Below, one piece after another: positions 35,270 through 44,896 of a stretch of DNA of 64,000 bases. The stretch is from contig OZ241337.1 in assembly GCA_965200435.1 (NCBI GenBank), forward strand, positions 868,001 through 932,000. The letters are read 5' to 3'. A program made the translations under genes and the position numbers. How positions within the stretch are numbered: the first letter of the stretch is position 1; every line of letters starts with the position of its first letter. This DNA comes from Bin75 sp965200435 (lineage in GTDB: Bacteria; Nitrospirota; Nitrospiria; Nitrospirales; UBA8639). Under the pieces are notes generated by a model, which was not told the DNA's origin, ran no database searches, and worked only from the letters and a program-made list of their open reading frames with translations.

Positions 35270-36004
35270 TCAGTCCGTCCAATCGATAAACCACTGGATC
35301 AAGAAAATATGATTCATGACATCGGCCACGCGGGGACCGGGCGTGTTGATGCTTTGATTCTGATAGCCGATATCCATGTTCACGTAACGGTTCATCTTCC
35401 GGTTGAGTCCGACGAAGAGCCGGTTTTGATCGAATCCCGCCCGGGGGCCGTTTCGGGTGGCATTGAGCGACACAAAGATTCCGTCATATAACACAAACGA
35501 CCATTGCTTGCGGTCGTCCAATGAAAAATTCATGCGGAAGAATTCGCGCGCCCGCAAGGAGACGCCTCGCTCATCGCGAATGAACCGCTGTTCCGTTCGC
35601 GTTCGGCTGAAGATGTTCCACCCCTCGAATTTCTTTCGATAGCTCAACTGTTGATACAGGCGATGTTCATCGGTAAACCGTGGCTCGTAATTCGTGATCC
35701 ACGCATATCCCTGCCAAAGCGACACGCCCGGCGTGATCTGATAGCCAAGGGCGGGCCGGATGAGCAGTTGGTGAATCTCCGACATGTCGTTCCCGAACCT
35801 TGGGTTCACCTCGAACCATCCTCTCACCTTGTCCGAGGGAGAAAACCGGCTGCACACTGGGACCCAGACCTGCCCATCATGCATGGTGTCGGCTCGAGCA
35901 ATCTCAGCCCCCATTCCGCCCATGACGAAGAGGAGCAGGACGCCCCCAACCAGGCGAACAATTGCAACACGCCGGACCACGTTGAGATCTATTTTCCCAG
36001 CCAT
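35270..36004 (-). CDS. DUF2490-family outer-membrane beta-barrel protein
   Basis: A 244-residue exported protein. The signal peptide region is RLVGGVLLLFVMGGMGAEIARA (about 17-38). The mature part has alternating strands with EVNPRFGNDMSEIHQLLIRP, WQGYAWITNYEPRF, YQQLSYRKKF and a barrel-like end FLIQWFIDWTD with terminal aromatic residues. DUF2490 proteins are small barrels of unknown role. It sits between tRNA-Gln and the second tRNA 3' copy. Confidence 0.8.
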   Translation of the reverse strand: MAGKIDLNVVRRVAIVRLVGGVLLLFVMGGMGAEIARADTMHDGQVWVPVCSRFSPSDKVRGWFEVNPRFGNDMSEIHQLLIRPALGYQITPGVSLWQGYAWITNYEPRFTDEHRLYQQLSYRKKFEGWNIFSRTRTEQRFIRDERGVSLRAREFFRMNFSLDDRKQWSFVLYDGIFVSLNATRNGPRAGFDQNRLFVGLNRKMNRYVNMDIGYQNQSINTPGPRVADVMNHIFLIQWFIDWTD

Positions 36005-36327
36005 GAAAATCCCTTTTTCAGTCTCCCGCGAGACATAAGCAGTGAAGTTCTTCCGCTGTCAACAGCGGTCCCTATTCGGACACCATGAATTTACACACGG
36101 TTTTATTTTTCTTTATGTTGCAGTATACGACAATCGTCTTCCCGCCACCATGGTTGGCCCTTACGGAGACGGAGCACCGCCAAGAGTCTTCGGTTTGCCA
36201 CACCACTCTCATCTGCTGAACGGAGCTGGGGGGCATCAAAAACGCGTGAAGACCGGTTCGAAAACGTAGGGATCGCTGAGCGGAGGGTTCAGGAGTAAAG
36301 GCAGGTTCAAAGGCTCACACTGCGTAG

Positions 36328-36355
36328 CCAGGTTCGATTCCTGGTCCCCCAGCCA
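36328..36355 (+). repeat. tRNA-Gln 3'-end duplication (att-like)
   Basis: An exact 28-bp copy of the last part of tRNA-Gln, beginning CCAGGTTCGATTCCTGG and running through the CCA end. The rest of a tRNA is missing. Direct repeats of a tRNA 3' end are the usual scar of integrase-driven insertion, but no integrase is found between or beside them. Confidence 0.75.
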
Positions 36356-36477
36356 CTTTTCCTCACGGAGATTGACAGAGATGATGAAAATGGAGGATTA
36401 TAAATTCTAGGGCGTAATATTTCATCTTTTCTCAAAAACTGAAGCCTTTATCCCCCACCTCAAAAATTTCAAATGTA

Positions 36478-37308
36478 ATGGGTGAGCAAAAAGGGATTCT
36501 TCCTGAATACGGCTCTCCACCCGTTATTGAGACCGTCTTGGGTGTTCAATTTAGCCCTCTGAGTTCATTTCAGGTTCCTCATTTCGGTCTGTTCTGGAAT
36601 CGCGTCCGTCAGGCGTATCCCCACGTTGAAGTCCAGCCACCGTTAAGTCCGGTGTTTGAGCAGTTTGTTCCTAAGGACACTCGGGAAGAGTTGCAGATTC
36701 GTTTTGGGGCAGGCCCGCCGGATTTCCGGTGTTGGTTTAAAAATCAGGAACAAACCCACCTCATTCAGGTTCAACGGGACCGGTTTGTCGTCAACTGGCG
36801 GAAGGTAACAGGACAAGAAGTGTACCCTCGTTACGTTCAGTTTCGCCCTCGTTTCGAAAAGGAATGGACTCAATTTTGCAAGTTTTTAGAAGAAGAGCAC
36901 ATAGAAACACCTCAGGTGAACCAATGTGAAGTCACTTACGTGAATCATTTTGAAAGTGAGAAAGAATTTGAATCGTTTGGAGAAGCCCACAAAATCTTTG
37001 AAGTGTTGTCTGAATTGCCTGCGGAAGGGTTTCTTCCTTCCCCGGAGTCGGTAAAATTTAACATGCGTTTTGTCTTGCCCGATCAAAAAGGACGAATGCA
37101 CGTGGCCGCGGAACCCAAGTTACGCACCAGAGATGGTAAGGAAGTATTGCAAGTCACCCTTACGTGCCGGGGAAAACCTGACTTGCCCATGACAGAGAGT
37201 ACAGAGAGTATTTTGAATTGGTTCGATCTTGGGCATAAATGGGTTGTGCAAGGATTTACACAGTTAACCACTCATGAAATGCACCGGATATGGGAGCGTA
37301 GATTATGA
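36478..37308 (+). CDS. TIGR04255-family protein
   Basis: A 276-residue cytosolic protein. EYGSPPVIETVLGVQFSPL at the N terminus, WNRVRQAYPHVEVQPPLSPVFE and the later VNQCEVTYVNHF fit the sporadically distributed TIGR04255 family of unknown function. AT content is higher than in neighbouring housekeeping genes. The next gene overlaps its stop by four bases, so both are co-translated. Confidence 0.75.
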   Translation: MGEQKGILPEYGSPPVIETVLGVQFSPLSSFQVPHFGLFWNRVRQAYPHVEVQPPLSPVFEQFVPKDTREELQIRFGAGPPDFRCWFKNQEQTHLIQVQRDRFVVNWRKVTGQEVYPRYVQFRPRFEKEWTQFCKFLEEEHIETPQVNQCEVTYVNHFESEKEFESFGEAHKIFEVLSELPAEGFLPSPESVKFNMRFVLPDQKGRMHVAAEPKLRTRDGKEVLQVTLTCRGKPDLPMTESTESILNWFDLGHKWVVQGFTQLTTHEMHRIWERRL

Positions 37309-37769
37309 GTCACGCCAGCGCAATAATCTCGGATTTGGATCTCGTCCATGCCGATGAAGAAGACCGCAAGGCGGCAAGAGAGACTGTTCAATGGAGTGGA
37401 GCGGTTTCAATTTTCAACTTGAACCGCAAAAAAATTGAAGCGCTCCAGACCGTTCTTGAACTGGCAAACTTGCCGGAAAATTGGGATTCTTATGGAAGTC
37501 CGCCACCAACGAAACATGCCGTGGATGTGGGTTGTATTTTTGTTGTGGATTATTTGAGCGATGAAGATCCTATGCCTTTAATCATTCCGGTTTCCGGGGG
37601 AGGCATTCAGTTGACCTGGAAGAACCAAGCAAATGAATTAAATCTGGATATTCTGCCTGATGGAGGCATGGAGTATCTCAAAAGTTCCGGCAGTCATCTT
37701 ATCGAGGATGGCACGAAATTGTCACTTGATTGGTTGAAAGTCCAAAGCCTGCTCGATTGGGTCCGGTAA
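37305..37769 (+). CDS. hypothetical protein, second gene of TIGR04255 cassette
   Basis: A 154-residue soluble protein. Features are LANLPENWDSYGSPPPTKHAV and VSGGGIQLTWKNQANELNLDILPDG, a pattern seen in small proteins encoded with TIGR04255 partners. No catalytic motif is recognised. The start overlaps the previous stop (ATGA). Probably a complex partner. Confidence 0.6.
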   Translation: MSHASAIISDLDLVHADEEDRKAARETVQWSGAVSIFNLNRKKIEALQTVLELANLPENWDSYGSPPPTKHAVDVGCIFVVDYLSDEDPMPLIIPVSGGGIQLTWKNQANELNLDILPDGGMEYLKSSGSHLIEDGTKLSLDWLKVQSLLDWVR

Positions 37770-37799
37770 GCATGGGACCACCCCATATCTATTTATGAC

Positions 37800-38189
37800 A
37801 TGTCCTACGATGAGATTCAGGATGACACGACCATACCCGATGACGAACGACTGTGGCGACGAGTCTTTCCTTCGGCAATTCATGATGATGAAGAAACAAA
37901 TGAACGGCGTGCTCAGTCAGGAGCTTTTCGGGACCACAGAGGACCCCTCTCTGTTGACATTGCTTCTCTGACAACTCTCGAAGCATCCTTGATGCAGGGT
38001 CGTCCGGGTATGCAAATGGGCGAATTTAATGCAAAAACGGCAAGAAATGCCGGGTGCAAAATTCGACGGGACCCACTTCCTGACGGTCCCGCCCATGCGC
38101 TCATCTACGGCAACCGCCCCAATGGCAGTTTAAGTACGGGGCAAGCCAAAACTATAGCTCACCATTCTCGAATCATCCCGATAAACTAA
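37800..38189 (+). CDS. hypothetical protein, third gene of TIGR04255 cassette
   Basis: A 129-residue protein, 30 bases downstream of the second gene. It begins SYDEIQDDTTIPDDERLWRRV and contains GRPGMQMGEFNAKTARNAGC, DGPAHALIYGN and AKTIAHHSRI. The family is unknown to me; the conserved-looking RV.P and histidine-rich end would fit a small nuclease or binding protein, but this is not shown. It is followed by a 110-base gap with no visible gene. Confidence 0.55.
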   Translation: MSYDEIQDDTTIPDDERLWRRVFPSAIHDDEETNERRAQSGAFRDHRGPLSVDIASLTTLEASLMQGRPGMQMGEFNAKTARNAGCKIRRDPLPDGPAHALIYGNRPNGSLSTGQAKTIAHHSRIIPIN

Positions 38190-38303
38190 ACATCTATTCC
38201 AGATGGATGGATGTAGGGACACGAGATATCGCCTACCTGAGGCCTACTTGGGTCGCAAACAGTGATGCAGCAACTACGTCGAGGGGATTGAGGTTTTAGG
38301 GTT

Positions 38304-38777
38304 TTACTGGTCGGTTGCACCTGCCCCGGTGCCGATAATCGTGCTTCGCTTCGCCGCGTCTTTCGAATCCCCGGGGCAGTTCGTGAAACTCGTCATGCCC
38401 ACCGGTGCGGTGGTGCAGATGGTGCCGTCACTGTAACTGTCCACTTGCACGTTGCCGAAATTCTGGTGGACTCCGGTCACGCCGTCGTTCCATTGGGAAA
38501 TCCCCGTATCCTCGTTGATGGATACGCTGATCCCACCCAGACTTGGCTGGGTGCTGCTGGAAACACTGGTAGTGCCGAACGAGTTCGTCACGCTGGCACT
38601 TCCATCATTAAAGTTGTGGACGGTGTTCCCGCTAAACGTCGAACTGACCCCCGAACGACCATCGCTACAATTGGTGAATACATTATTTCCAAACTTTGTG
38701 GTCGTGCAGGCTGCGTCAATCTCCGGTATGGTCAAAGCAATCGAAAAGAGGATGATCGGGATAGCCAATAGTCTCAT
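38304..38777 (-). CDS. exported Gly/Ser/Thr-rich hypothetical protein
   Basis: A 157-residue protein with a signal peptide (LLAIPIILFSIALTIPEIDA). The mature part has short repeats of about 20 residues around F-x-N-x-x-x-x-F-x-D/N-G (FGNNVFTNCSDG, FSGNTVHNFNDG, FGNVQVDSYSDG), and paired cysteines. It may be a small secreted or surface protein. The 270 bases to purM contain no clear gene. Confidence 0.6.
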   Translation of the reverse strand: MRLLAIPIILFSIALTIPEIDAACTTTKFGNNVFTNCSDGRSGVSSTFSGNTVHNFNDGSASVTNSFGTTSVSSSTQPSLGGISVSINEDTGISQWNDGVTGVHQNFGNVQVDSYSDGTICTTAPVGMTSFTNCPGDSKDAAKRSTIIGTGAGATDQ

Positions 38778-39047
38778 CAGGGCGTTTCTCCTTTCGCGTA
38801 GGCTGACGAAAACAAAACTGCCCTCCGAGTGTCACAGCCCACTCGACGGGCAATGCCTCATGTCGCCACGTTTGCCCGGAAACAAGATGGCTGTTTCCGC
38901 GTTGACTCCATTGCTTCCCTCGCTTGTAGAAAATATACGTCTGTGGACCTCACCATTTCAACCCGCATAATCCTTGATGACTTCCATTGTGTGAGGCTTT
39001 ATCATATAAGGCAAGGGCATCGTCACATTGGATGAAGGAGTTGGAAA

Positions 39048-40166
39048 TTGAGTGATTCACCGGGCATGACGTATCAGGGATCCGGGGTCGATACCGACCG
39101 GATCGAGCGATCCCTGACTGATCTTACCGAACAGTTCAGGCGGACGTGGAACGTCCCCAAGGGGCAACCCGGCAATGTCCGGCTGGACTTCGGGTTGTTC
39201 GCCAACGTCATCGAGGTCGGCAATAACAAGGGCATTGCCATAACCACGGACGGCGTCGGGTCCAAGGTCCTGGTTGCCCAGCGCATGGGGAAATACGACA
39301 CCATCGGCATCGATTGCATCGCCATGAACGTGAACGACCTGCTCTGCGTCGGGGCAACCCCGTTGGCCATGGTGGACTACATCGCGGTGCAAACGCTTGA
39401 TCCGGGCTGCCTGGGGGAACTGGCAAAAGGGTTGACCGAGGGAGCTCGGCGCGCCGGCATTTCCATTCCCGGCGGGGAAATCGCGCAGGTCAAGGACGTT
39501 ATCCAAAGCGAAGCGGGCAAAGACGGCGAAGGGTTCGATCTGGCGGGGTCGGCTATCGGGATCGTGGATTTAGACAGGATCATCGTGGGAGAACGTGTTC
39601 GCGCGGGCGACGCGATCATCGGCCTTGAAAGCAACGGGGTGCACAGCAATGGGCTGACCCTGGCACGAAAGGCGATTGGTTCCGACGTGTCCTTATATGA
39701 CAAGCCATTTCCCGAACTCGGCCGGACTCTGGGTGAAGAGTTGCTCCGGCCGACGCATATCTACACGCAGGAAGTCCTGCCGCTCCTCGACCCGGCACAG
39801 GGCATCGACGTCAAGGCCCTGGCGCATATTACCGGTGACGGGCTCCTGAACCTGAGCCGCGTCCCTTCCAAAGTCACATTCGTGATCGATACATTTCCCT
39901 CGCAGCCTCCAATCTTCTCCGTCATTCAACAACTTGGCGGAATCGCCGACCCCGACATGTTCGAGGTGTTCAACATGGGGATCGGCTTCTGTCTGGTGGT
40001 CCCGGAAAACCAAGCCGACCGGACGCTTCAATTGGGCACCGGGTTCGGGAAACAAGCCTGGCGTCTCGGGCACGTGACCGACCGGGACCCTGAGGATTGG
40101 GAAGTCGTAATCCACACCCCCGATGTGCGTCTCCGCGGAAAAAGGAAAACCTTCTTTTCATTTTAA
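39048..40166 (+). CDS. purM: phosphoribosylformylglycinamidine cyclo-ligase
   Basis: AIR synthetase of purine biosynthesis, 372 residues, starting at TTG 39048 with GAAGGAG eight bases before. Motifs: TTDGVGSKVLVAQRMGKYDTIGIDCIAMNVNDLLCVGA, the Gly-rich IPGGEIAQ, GLESNGVHSNGLTLAR, and HITGDGLLNL near the C terminus. Length is slightly above the usual 345. It stands alone; the following 60 bases lead into MITE copy 4. Confidence 0.93.
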   Translation: MSDSPGMTYQGSGVDTDRIERSLTDLTEQFRRTWNVPKGQPGNVRLDFGLFANVIEVGNNKGIAITTDGVGSKVLVAQRMGKYDTIGIDCIAMNVNDLLCVGATPLAMVDYIAVQTLDPGCLGELAKGLTEGARRAGISIPGGEIAQVKDVIQSEAGKDGEGFDLAGSAIGIVDLDRIIVGERVRAGDAIIGLESNGVHSNGLTLARKAIGSDVSLYDKPFPELGRTLGEELLRPTHIYTQEVLPLLDPAQGIDVKALAHITGDGLLNLSRVPSKVTFVIDTFPSQPPIFSVIQQLGGIADPDMFEVFNMGIGFCLVVPENQADRTLQLGTGFGKQAWRLGHVTDRDPEDWEVVIHTPDVRLRGKRKTFFSF

Positions 40167-40225
40167 AGACAGGCGCAAAACCCTCCATCCGCCGCTTTGT
40201 TGTCCAGCACGTTGTCCTTCTCCGG

Positions 40226-40375
40226 TTAGGGAACCTCTGATTTCGTGTGAGAGCGGGATGCCGGGCAAGGCGTCCCGAAGCGAAACCCGACGCGTATCAG
40301 AGAGAGAGGTGAGGGTTGAGCGAGGACACCACGCCGTCATGCACCCGATCGTGCACTCAATCAGAGGTTCCTTAG
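40226..40375 (-). mobile_element. MITE copy 4 (about 150 bp, opposite orientation)
   Basis: From TTAGGGAACCTCTGATTTCG to CAATCAGAGGTTCCTTA. The interior GCGTATCAGAGAGAGAGGTG and GGTTGAGCGAGGACACCACG is the reverse complement of copies 1-3. Its right end supplies the TAA of the DUF1579 gene. Confidence 0.88.
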
Positions 40376-41007
40376 TTGGTACGTGCATACATGATCTCCA
40401 TCATGCGAAATTCTTTGTCGTTCTTATCCGCAACGTACAGTTCGTAGCTGTGGTGGTCATCGTCGATAAACGTGACAACCCCGCGATAGCTCCGTTGTCC
40501 GATCATGGGATCCGTGAAATGCCCGTGATCCGTTAACGTCTTCGTGCCCGGGTCATAGGTCCCTTCACCAATCATCATTCCCGTCCCCATGTTGTCCATC
40601 CAGAGTGTCTGATAGGTTTGTTTGGCGTTGTCGAACCCTGTCAAACCCATCCCCTCAAATGGCTGGCCCATGGCCATGCCGTTTACCGCAGACCGGAGAT
40701 AACGGCCTCCCATCACCCATTGCGTCTCAGTCGTCCCCTTCGATATTTCAGGTTGACTGTCCGGCGTCATCCACGACTTCACGACGTGACTCCATGTCCC
40801 GACCAACGGGTTCAATACCCTATGGTTGTCGTTGGGAGACGCGTACGCCTGCCACGCAGACATCATGGCTTGAGACGCGGTATCCATCGACGGATCTTTT
40901 GATCCCGCCCGGTCATCATTGCCCGTCGCATACCCGGCACTCGCGAGAAAGAGATGCACAACGCCAACCAACATCACGATCCCTCTGCAAGAACTCCATC
41001 GATTCAT
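40372..41007 (-). CDS. exported DUF1579-family protein
   Basis: A 211-residue protein with a signal peptide (GIVMLVGVVHLFLASAGYATG). The mature domain shows HRVLNPLVGTWSHVVKSW, TETQWVMGGRYLRS, FEGMGLTGFDNAKQTYQTLWMDN and GEGTYDPGTKTLTDHGHF, diagnostic for DUF1579, a lipocalin-like fold of unknown role. The stop codon lies in the edge of MITE copy 4. Confidence 0.82.
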   Translation of the reverse strand: MNRWSSCRGIVMLVGVVHLFLASAGYATGNDDRAGSKDPSMDTASQAMMSAWQAYASPNDNHRVLNPLVGTWSHVVKSWMTPDSQPEISKGTTETQWVMGGRYLRSAVNGMAMGQPFEGMGLTGFDNAKQTYQTLWMDNMGTGMMIGEGTYDPGTKTLTDHGHFTDPMIGQRSYRGVVTFIDDDHHSYELYVADKNDKEFRMMEIMYARTN

Positions 41008-41462
41008 GGTCGTACCCTCCTTTTTTTAGGGAATTATATTGAATAGTTGACAATGATTGTTTTCTTTGCAACACGCCTTGCTTGGGAGAGGTCTTTCCCG
41101 GGTCCTGCGGCCTCTCCGCACTTGTAGCGGCGGCATCTCATGCCGCTTGGAGAGGCCGAAGGACAGAAAGCGCGATAAGATCGCGCGGCTACAAATAAGA
41201 AGAGACCGTCAACTATTGTGGATAGTTCCCCTTTTTTAATGAAGAATGAACGGCAACAGGATTCCCACATTCCCAATCCTTTCCCGACTTGGTCAAGCCA
41301 AAATCAACTTTTCCGGTCATTGGACATGTTTTTCCGGCGAATGAACATGTGAGAATCTAACAATCAAGCCTATAATGCAATTGATTATTAATTTCCAATT
41401 CATATAAATACGGCGTCAGTGTCCTCTATCGTGGTGACGAAAAGGGACACCAGGGAGGACAC
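41008..41462. other. 455-bp intergenic region with nested palindromes
   Basis: Divergent promoter region between DUF1579 and the TonB receptor. AATAGTTGAC (41042-41051) and GTCAACTATT (41208-41217) are 10-bp inverted ends of a 176-bp block. Inside are CGGCCTCTCC/GGAGAGGCCG, AGCGGC/GCCGCT and CGCGATAAGATCGCG palindromes. Beyond it, 41340-41410 is AT rich and probably holds the receptor promoter. No gene is seen. Confidence 0.5.
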
Positions 41463-43706
41463 ATGAACGTGCACGCCAAATCGGTATTCCGTTGTATCCT
41501 CGTCTGTCTTGTCTTGGTGGGTTTGGAGATCTCCGCGTTTGGGCAAACGTCAACAGACGGTCAACCAGCTCAAGGTAAAGACACGAGCTCGGGCGGACAC
41601 ATTGCCGATTCCCCGACCTCGCAGTCTGCCCAGGAGACATCCTCCGGAACCAAGGTGAAACTCAAGCTGAAGCCTGTGACCATCACGGCCACCCGCATCG
41701 AAAAACCGATCACCGCCATTCCCAATACCGTCACGGTCGTAGAGTTGGAGGCTATCACTCAGCAGACCACGATTCGCGATGATATACAGAGCATCCTGGA
41801 AAATACAGTTCCAGGATTTGGTCCCAGTCTGAGAAGATTAACCGGGCGGGCAGAGAGTCTTCGTGGACGGAATCCGCTGTATTTGATTGATGGCGTGCCT
41901 CAGTTCAATGCCTTACGGGACGGCCAACGGGACGGTAAAACCATAGACCCGTTTTCCCTCGAGCGTATCGAGGTGATTCACGGCTCCAACGCGATTCAGG
42001 GGGTTGGCGCAACCGGTGGGGTGGTCAGCATGGCAACCAGGTCGCCTCGACCTGACGGCGAATGGACGAATCTCGTCCGGACGGGCGTCACCACCCACGA
42101 CAGTTTCAATGAAGATTCTTTGACTTACAAACTCGCCGGGCTGACCGGCAAGAAATTCGACCGTTTTGACGTGATGGGCGGGGCAACGTTTCATCACAGA
42201 GGTCTGTTTTTTGATGGAAACAATGATCCCGTGGGGCTGTATCAGACACAAGGCGACCTCATGGATTCGAAATCCTGGGACGTATTTTTCAAGGGAGGGT
42301 TCGAACCGGATGCACACCAGCGCCTGCAGGTGATGGTCAACCACTTTACCCTCAAACGGGATGGGGATTTTCGTCCCTTGATCGGGGATCGGGCAACGGG
42401 AAGGCTAACCACAACGGTACCGGGTGACCCGAGGGCGGACGTGGGAGATCCGGCACAAAACACCGTGACCACGCTCTCGCTGGATTACCGGAATAAAGAC
42501 CTCTTTAAGGGAGAATTGGCTTCACAGTTCTTCTATCAGGATTTTTCGGCCCTTTACGAGGGCGGAACGTTTGGAAATTTCTTTCGCCTGACTCCCGACG
42601 GTCCCCCGTTCCTTGATCAGTCGGAAATCCAATCGACGAAGTTGGGCGCCAAGTTTATCTACGCGTGGCACGGGTTCGACCTCGACAATTTCACCCCGAG
42701 TATCGGGTTTGATTTTCTCCAGGATCAGTCAGCTTAGGTACTCGCCAAGAGTGACCGGGAATGGGTACCGGAAACCGCGTTCAGGAGTTACGCCCCGTTC
42801 ACACAAGTCGACTATACGGTATTTGATCGCGTGCACCTCACGGCCGGTGTTCGATACGTCATGGCTGAGTTGGGGGTTAATGATTTCACCACGATCGCCG
42901 CTGCCAACAATACGTTCGTCTCCGGGGGTAAACCGAGTTTCCAGGAAGCCATGCCGAATGGCGGAGTGACGATCGAACTGATCCCCCAGTTATCGATCTA
43001 TGGATCGTATGCGGAAGGGTTTACCATGCCGGACGCGGGTCGGATCTTGAGAGGCGTGAACACCCCGGGCCAGGACGTGGATACGCTATTGGATCTGGAG
43101 CCAGTGGTGACACAAAACCTCGAGTTCGGGTTCGATTTCGATTCGGGTCCCGCCAGACTCCACGTCGCCTGGTACCAGTCCGATGCAAAGTTGGGTTCAC
43201 GTCTGGCAGCCACGGCTGCTGGAATCTTTAACGTACAACGAGAAAAGACGCGGATCCATGGTGTGGATATCACCGGGTCCGTTGACGTGACCGACGCTAT
43301 GACCGCCGGGTTCACGTATGCCTATATTCAAGGGCAGTTTGACTCTGATGGGGACGGTGAGGTTGATACGGACCTCGATGGGTTGAACATCGCTCCCAAC
43401 CGTCTCAACGTGTTCTCGGAAGTGAGCGTCGGCTGGGGGGTTGGGGGACGAGTGCAACTTTCTTATTTCTTCGAACGTGATTTCGACGGACCGGCAAGCC
43501 GTGAAGCCGACTTCGGCGGTTACACCCTTGTCGACCTGTTTGTCAGCAAAGACACCGGCTACGGGCAGATCAACTTGGGGATTGAGAACCTTCTGGACAA
43601 GCAATATGTCCCATACTTTTCTCAAATCGAACCATTTCAGGGAGCGACTACGTTCTTTGCGGGGCCCGGACGCACGATAACGGTGTTCTATCAACACGAA
43701 TTCTGA
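41463..43706 (+). pseudogene. TonB-dependent outer-membrane receptor, interrupted by one amber codon
   Basis: A receptor of 747 codons in one frame with a single TAG at 42735-42737. Signal peptide RCILVCLVLVGLEISAFGQ; plug domain VTITATRIEKPITAIPNTVTVVE to RGRNPLYLIDGVPQFN and IERIEVIHGSNAIQGVGATGGV; barrel strands continue without shift after the stop (VLAKSDREWVPETAF ... LTAGVRYVMAELGV) to the terminal aromatic GRTITVFYQHEF. The PepSY protein downstream suggests iron or siderophore uptake. The break could be a true pseudogene, a strain-level variant, a sequencing error or suppressed amber. Confidence 0.9.
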
Positions 43707-43767
43707 GGAACGTCAGAAGTTCTTGGGGAACTGCCTCTGCGGGCCTTCGTAACACGATTCCGTTCGG

Positions 43768-44838
43768 ATGAAAACCCTGCGTCTCCTGCATCGATGGCTG
43801 GGCTTGCTCGTCAGCCTTGTCGTCATAGCCGTAGCCCTGTCCGGCGGAATCCTCATTTTTCACGACTCGCTCCTGCGGATGACGTGGCCGGGGTTGGCCC
43901 ATCCGCTCCCGCCAGGGCAGGAAGATACGTACCCGGCCGTTCTTACCCACGTCGAACAGCGTTTCCGTGATCCCGGCATTCAATTGATCAAATTTCCCGA
44001 CCAGGGAATGAACGCGTTTCACCTGTGGTTGAAGGATGGCTCCGAAGCCATGGTGCATCCGCCTTCCGGTGACCTGATCAGCCGATGGTCTTGGCAGGAA
44101 ACGTGGACAGGCGTACTCTTTGAATTGCATGCGAATTTGATGGCCGGAGAGCCGGGAGAGGAGGTCAACGGCTATCTCGGGCTGCTGGTCTTGGGGTTTG
44201 TCCTGTCCGGCCTGATCCTCTGGTGCCCACAACGCAGGACTTTTCGGCTACGATTTGCCGTGCCTCGGGCGATGTCGTCGGCGCATTTCGTTCGGGCACA
44301 CTCCGCCATCGGCGTCATCTTCGCAGCCGGAATTCTCCTGTTTGTATTAACCGGCGTGGCCATGTTGTTTTATCGGCCCTTTATGACCGCCATCACGGCA
44401 GTGTTCGATTCGGCTCCGCCCATGGTGCCCGTCGCGAGGGTCGACCCAACGGACCGGCCTGTCCAGCCATGGGTCACGATCCTCAACACAGTGACGAAGA
44501 CGTTCCCGGACGGCAAACTCGTCTATTATATTCCGCCTCGTCCGGATAATGCGGTCATGACCTTTCGAAAACGGATGCCCGGCGAATGGCACCCGAACGG
44601 CCGCTCATTCGTCCTGGTTCATCCCTATGCGGGGGAAGTGCTCCAAACCATCGATGCCAGGCAACAACAGTTCGGCATGCGTCTCATGGAAAAAGCCTAC
44701 CCCATACATGCCTCCAAAGTCGGCGGGATCCCCTATACCTTCCTGGCGCTCTGCACCTCCGGTGCGCTGGTTGCGCTCGGAGTACTCGGATGCCTGAGTT
44801 ACGGCTTCAAGTTACTGCCTCGTAGAAGAAAACATTGA
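43768..44838 (+). CDS. PepSY-associated membrane protein (iron-uptake type)
   Basis: A 356-residue inner-membrane protein with PepSY_TM layout: LHRWLGLLVSLVVIAVALSGGILIFHD (helix 1, about 8-35), FELHANLMAGEPGEEVNGYLGLLVLGFVLSGLILWCP (helix 2), SAHFVRAHSAIGVIFAAGILLFVLTGVAMLFY (helix 3) and a last helix near LALCTSGALVALGVLGCL. Conserved histidines in helices 1-3 could bind heme, as in ferric-siderophore reductases of this family. It lies 61 bases after the TonB receptor and is probably in the same operon. Confidence 0.85.
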   Translation: MKTLRLLHRWLGLLVSLVVIAVALSGGILIFHDSLLRMTWPGLAHPLPPGQEDTYPAVLTHVEQRFRDPGIQLIKFPDQGMNAFHLWLKDGSEAMVHPPSGDLISRWSWQETWTGVLFELHANLMAGEPGEEVNGYLGLLVLGFVLSGLILWCPQRRTFRLRFAVPRAMSSAHFVRAHSAIGVIFAAGILLFVLTGVAMLFYRPFMTAITAVFDSAPPMVPVARVDPTDRPVQPWVTILNTVTKTFPDGKLVYYIPPRPDNAVMTFRKRMPGEWHPNGRSFVLVHPYAGEVLQTIDARQQQFGMRLMEKAYPIHASKVGGIPYTFLALCTSGALVALGVLGCLSYGFKLLPRRRKH

Positions 44839-44896
44839 GCGCTTGGCGTTCGTCCAAAATAGCAACAAAACCTGATGACCCTCGTGACCGTGGCGG

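Noticed and set aside
36241..36355. Second complete tRNA before the TIGR04255 cassette
   Set aside because: Only the T arm and acceptor 3' half match; no D or anticodon arm can be folded.
41041..41063. Fur box upstream of the TonB receptor (TTGACAATGATTG)
   Set aside because: Only partial match to the Fur consensus, and it overlaps an inverted repeat end; not enough to call.
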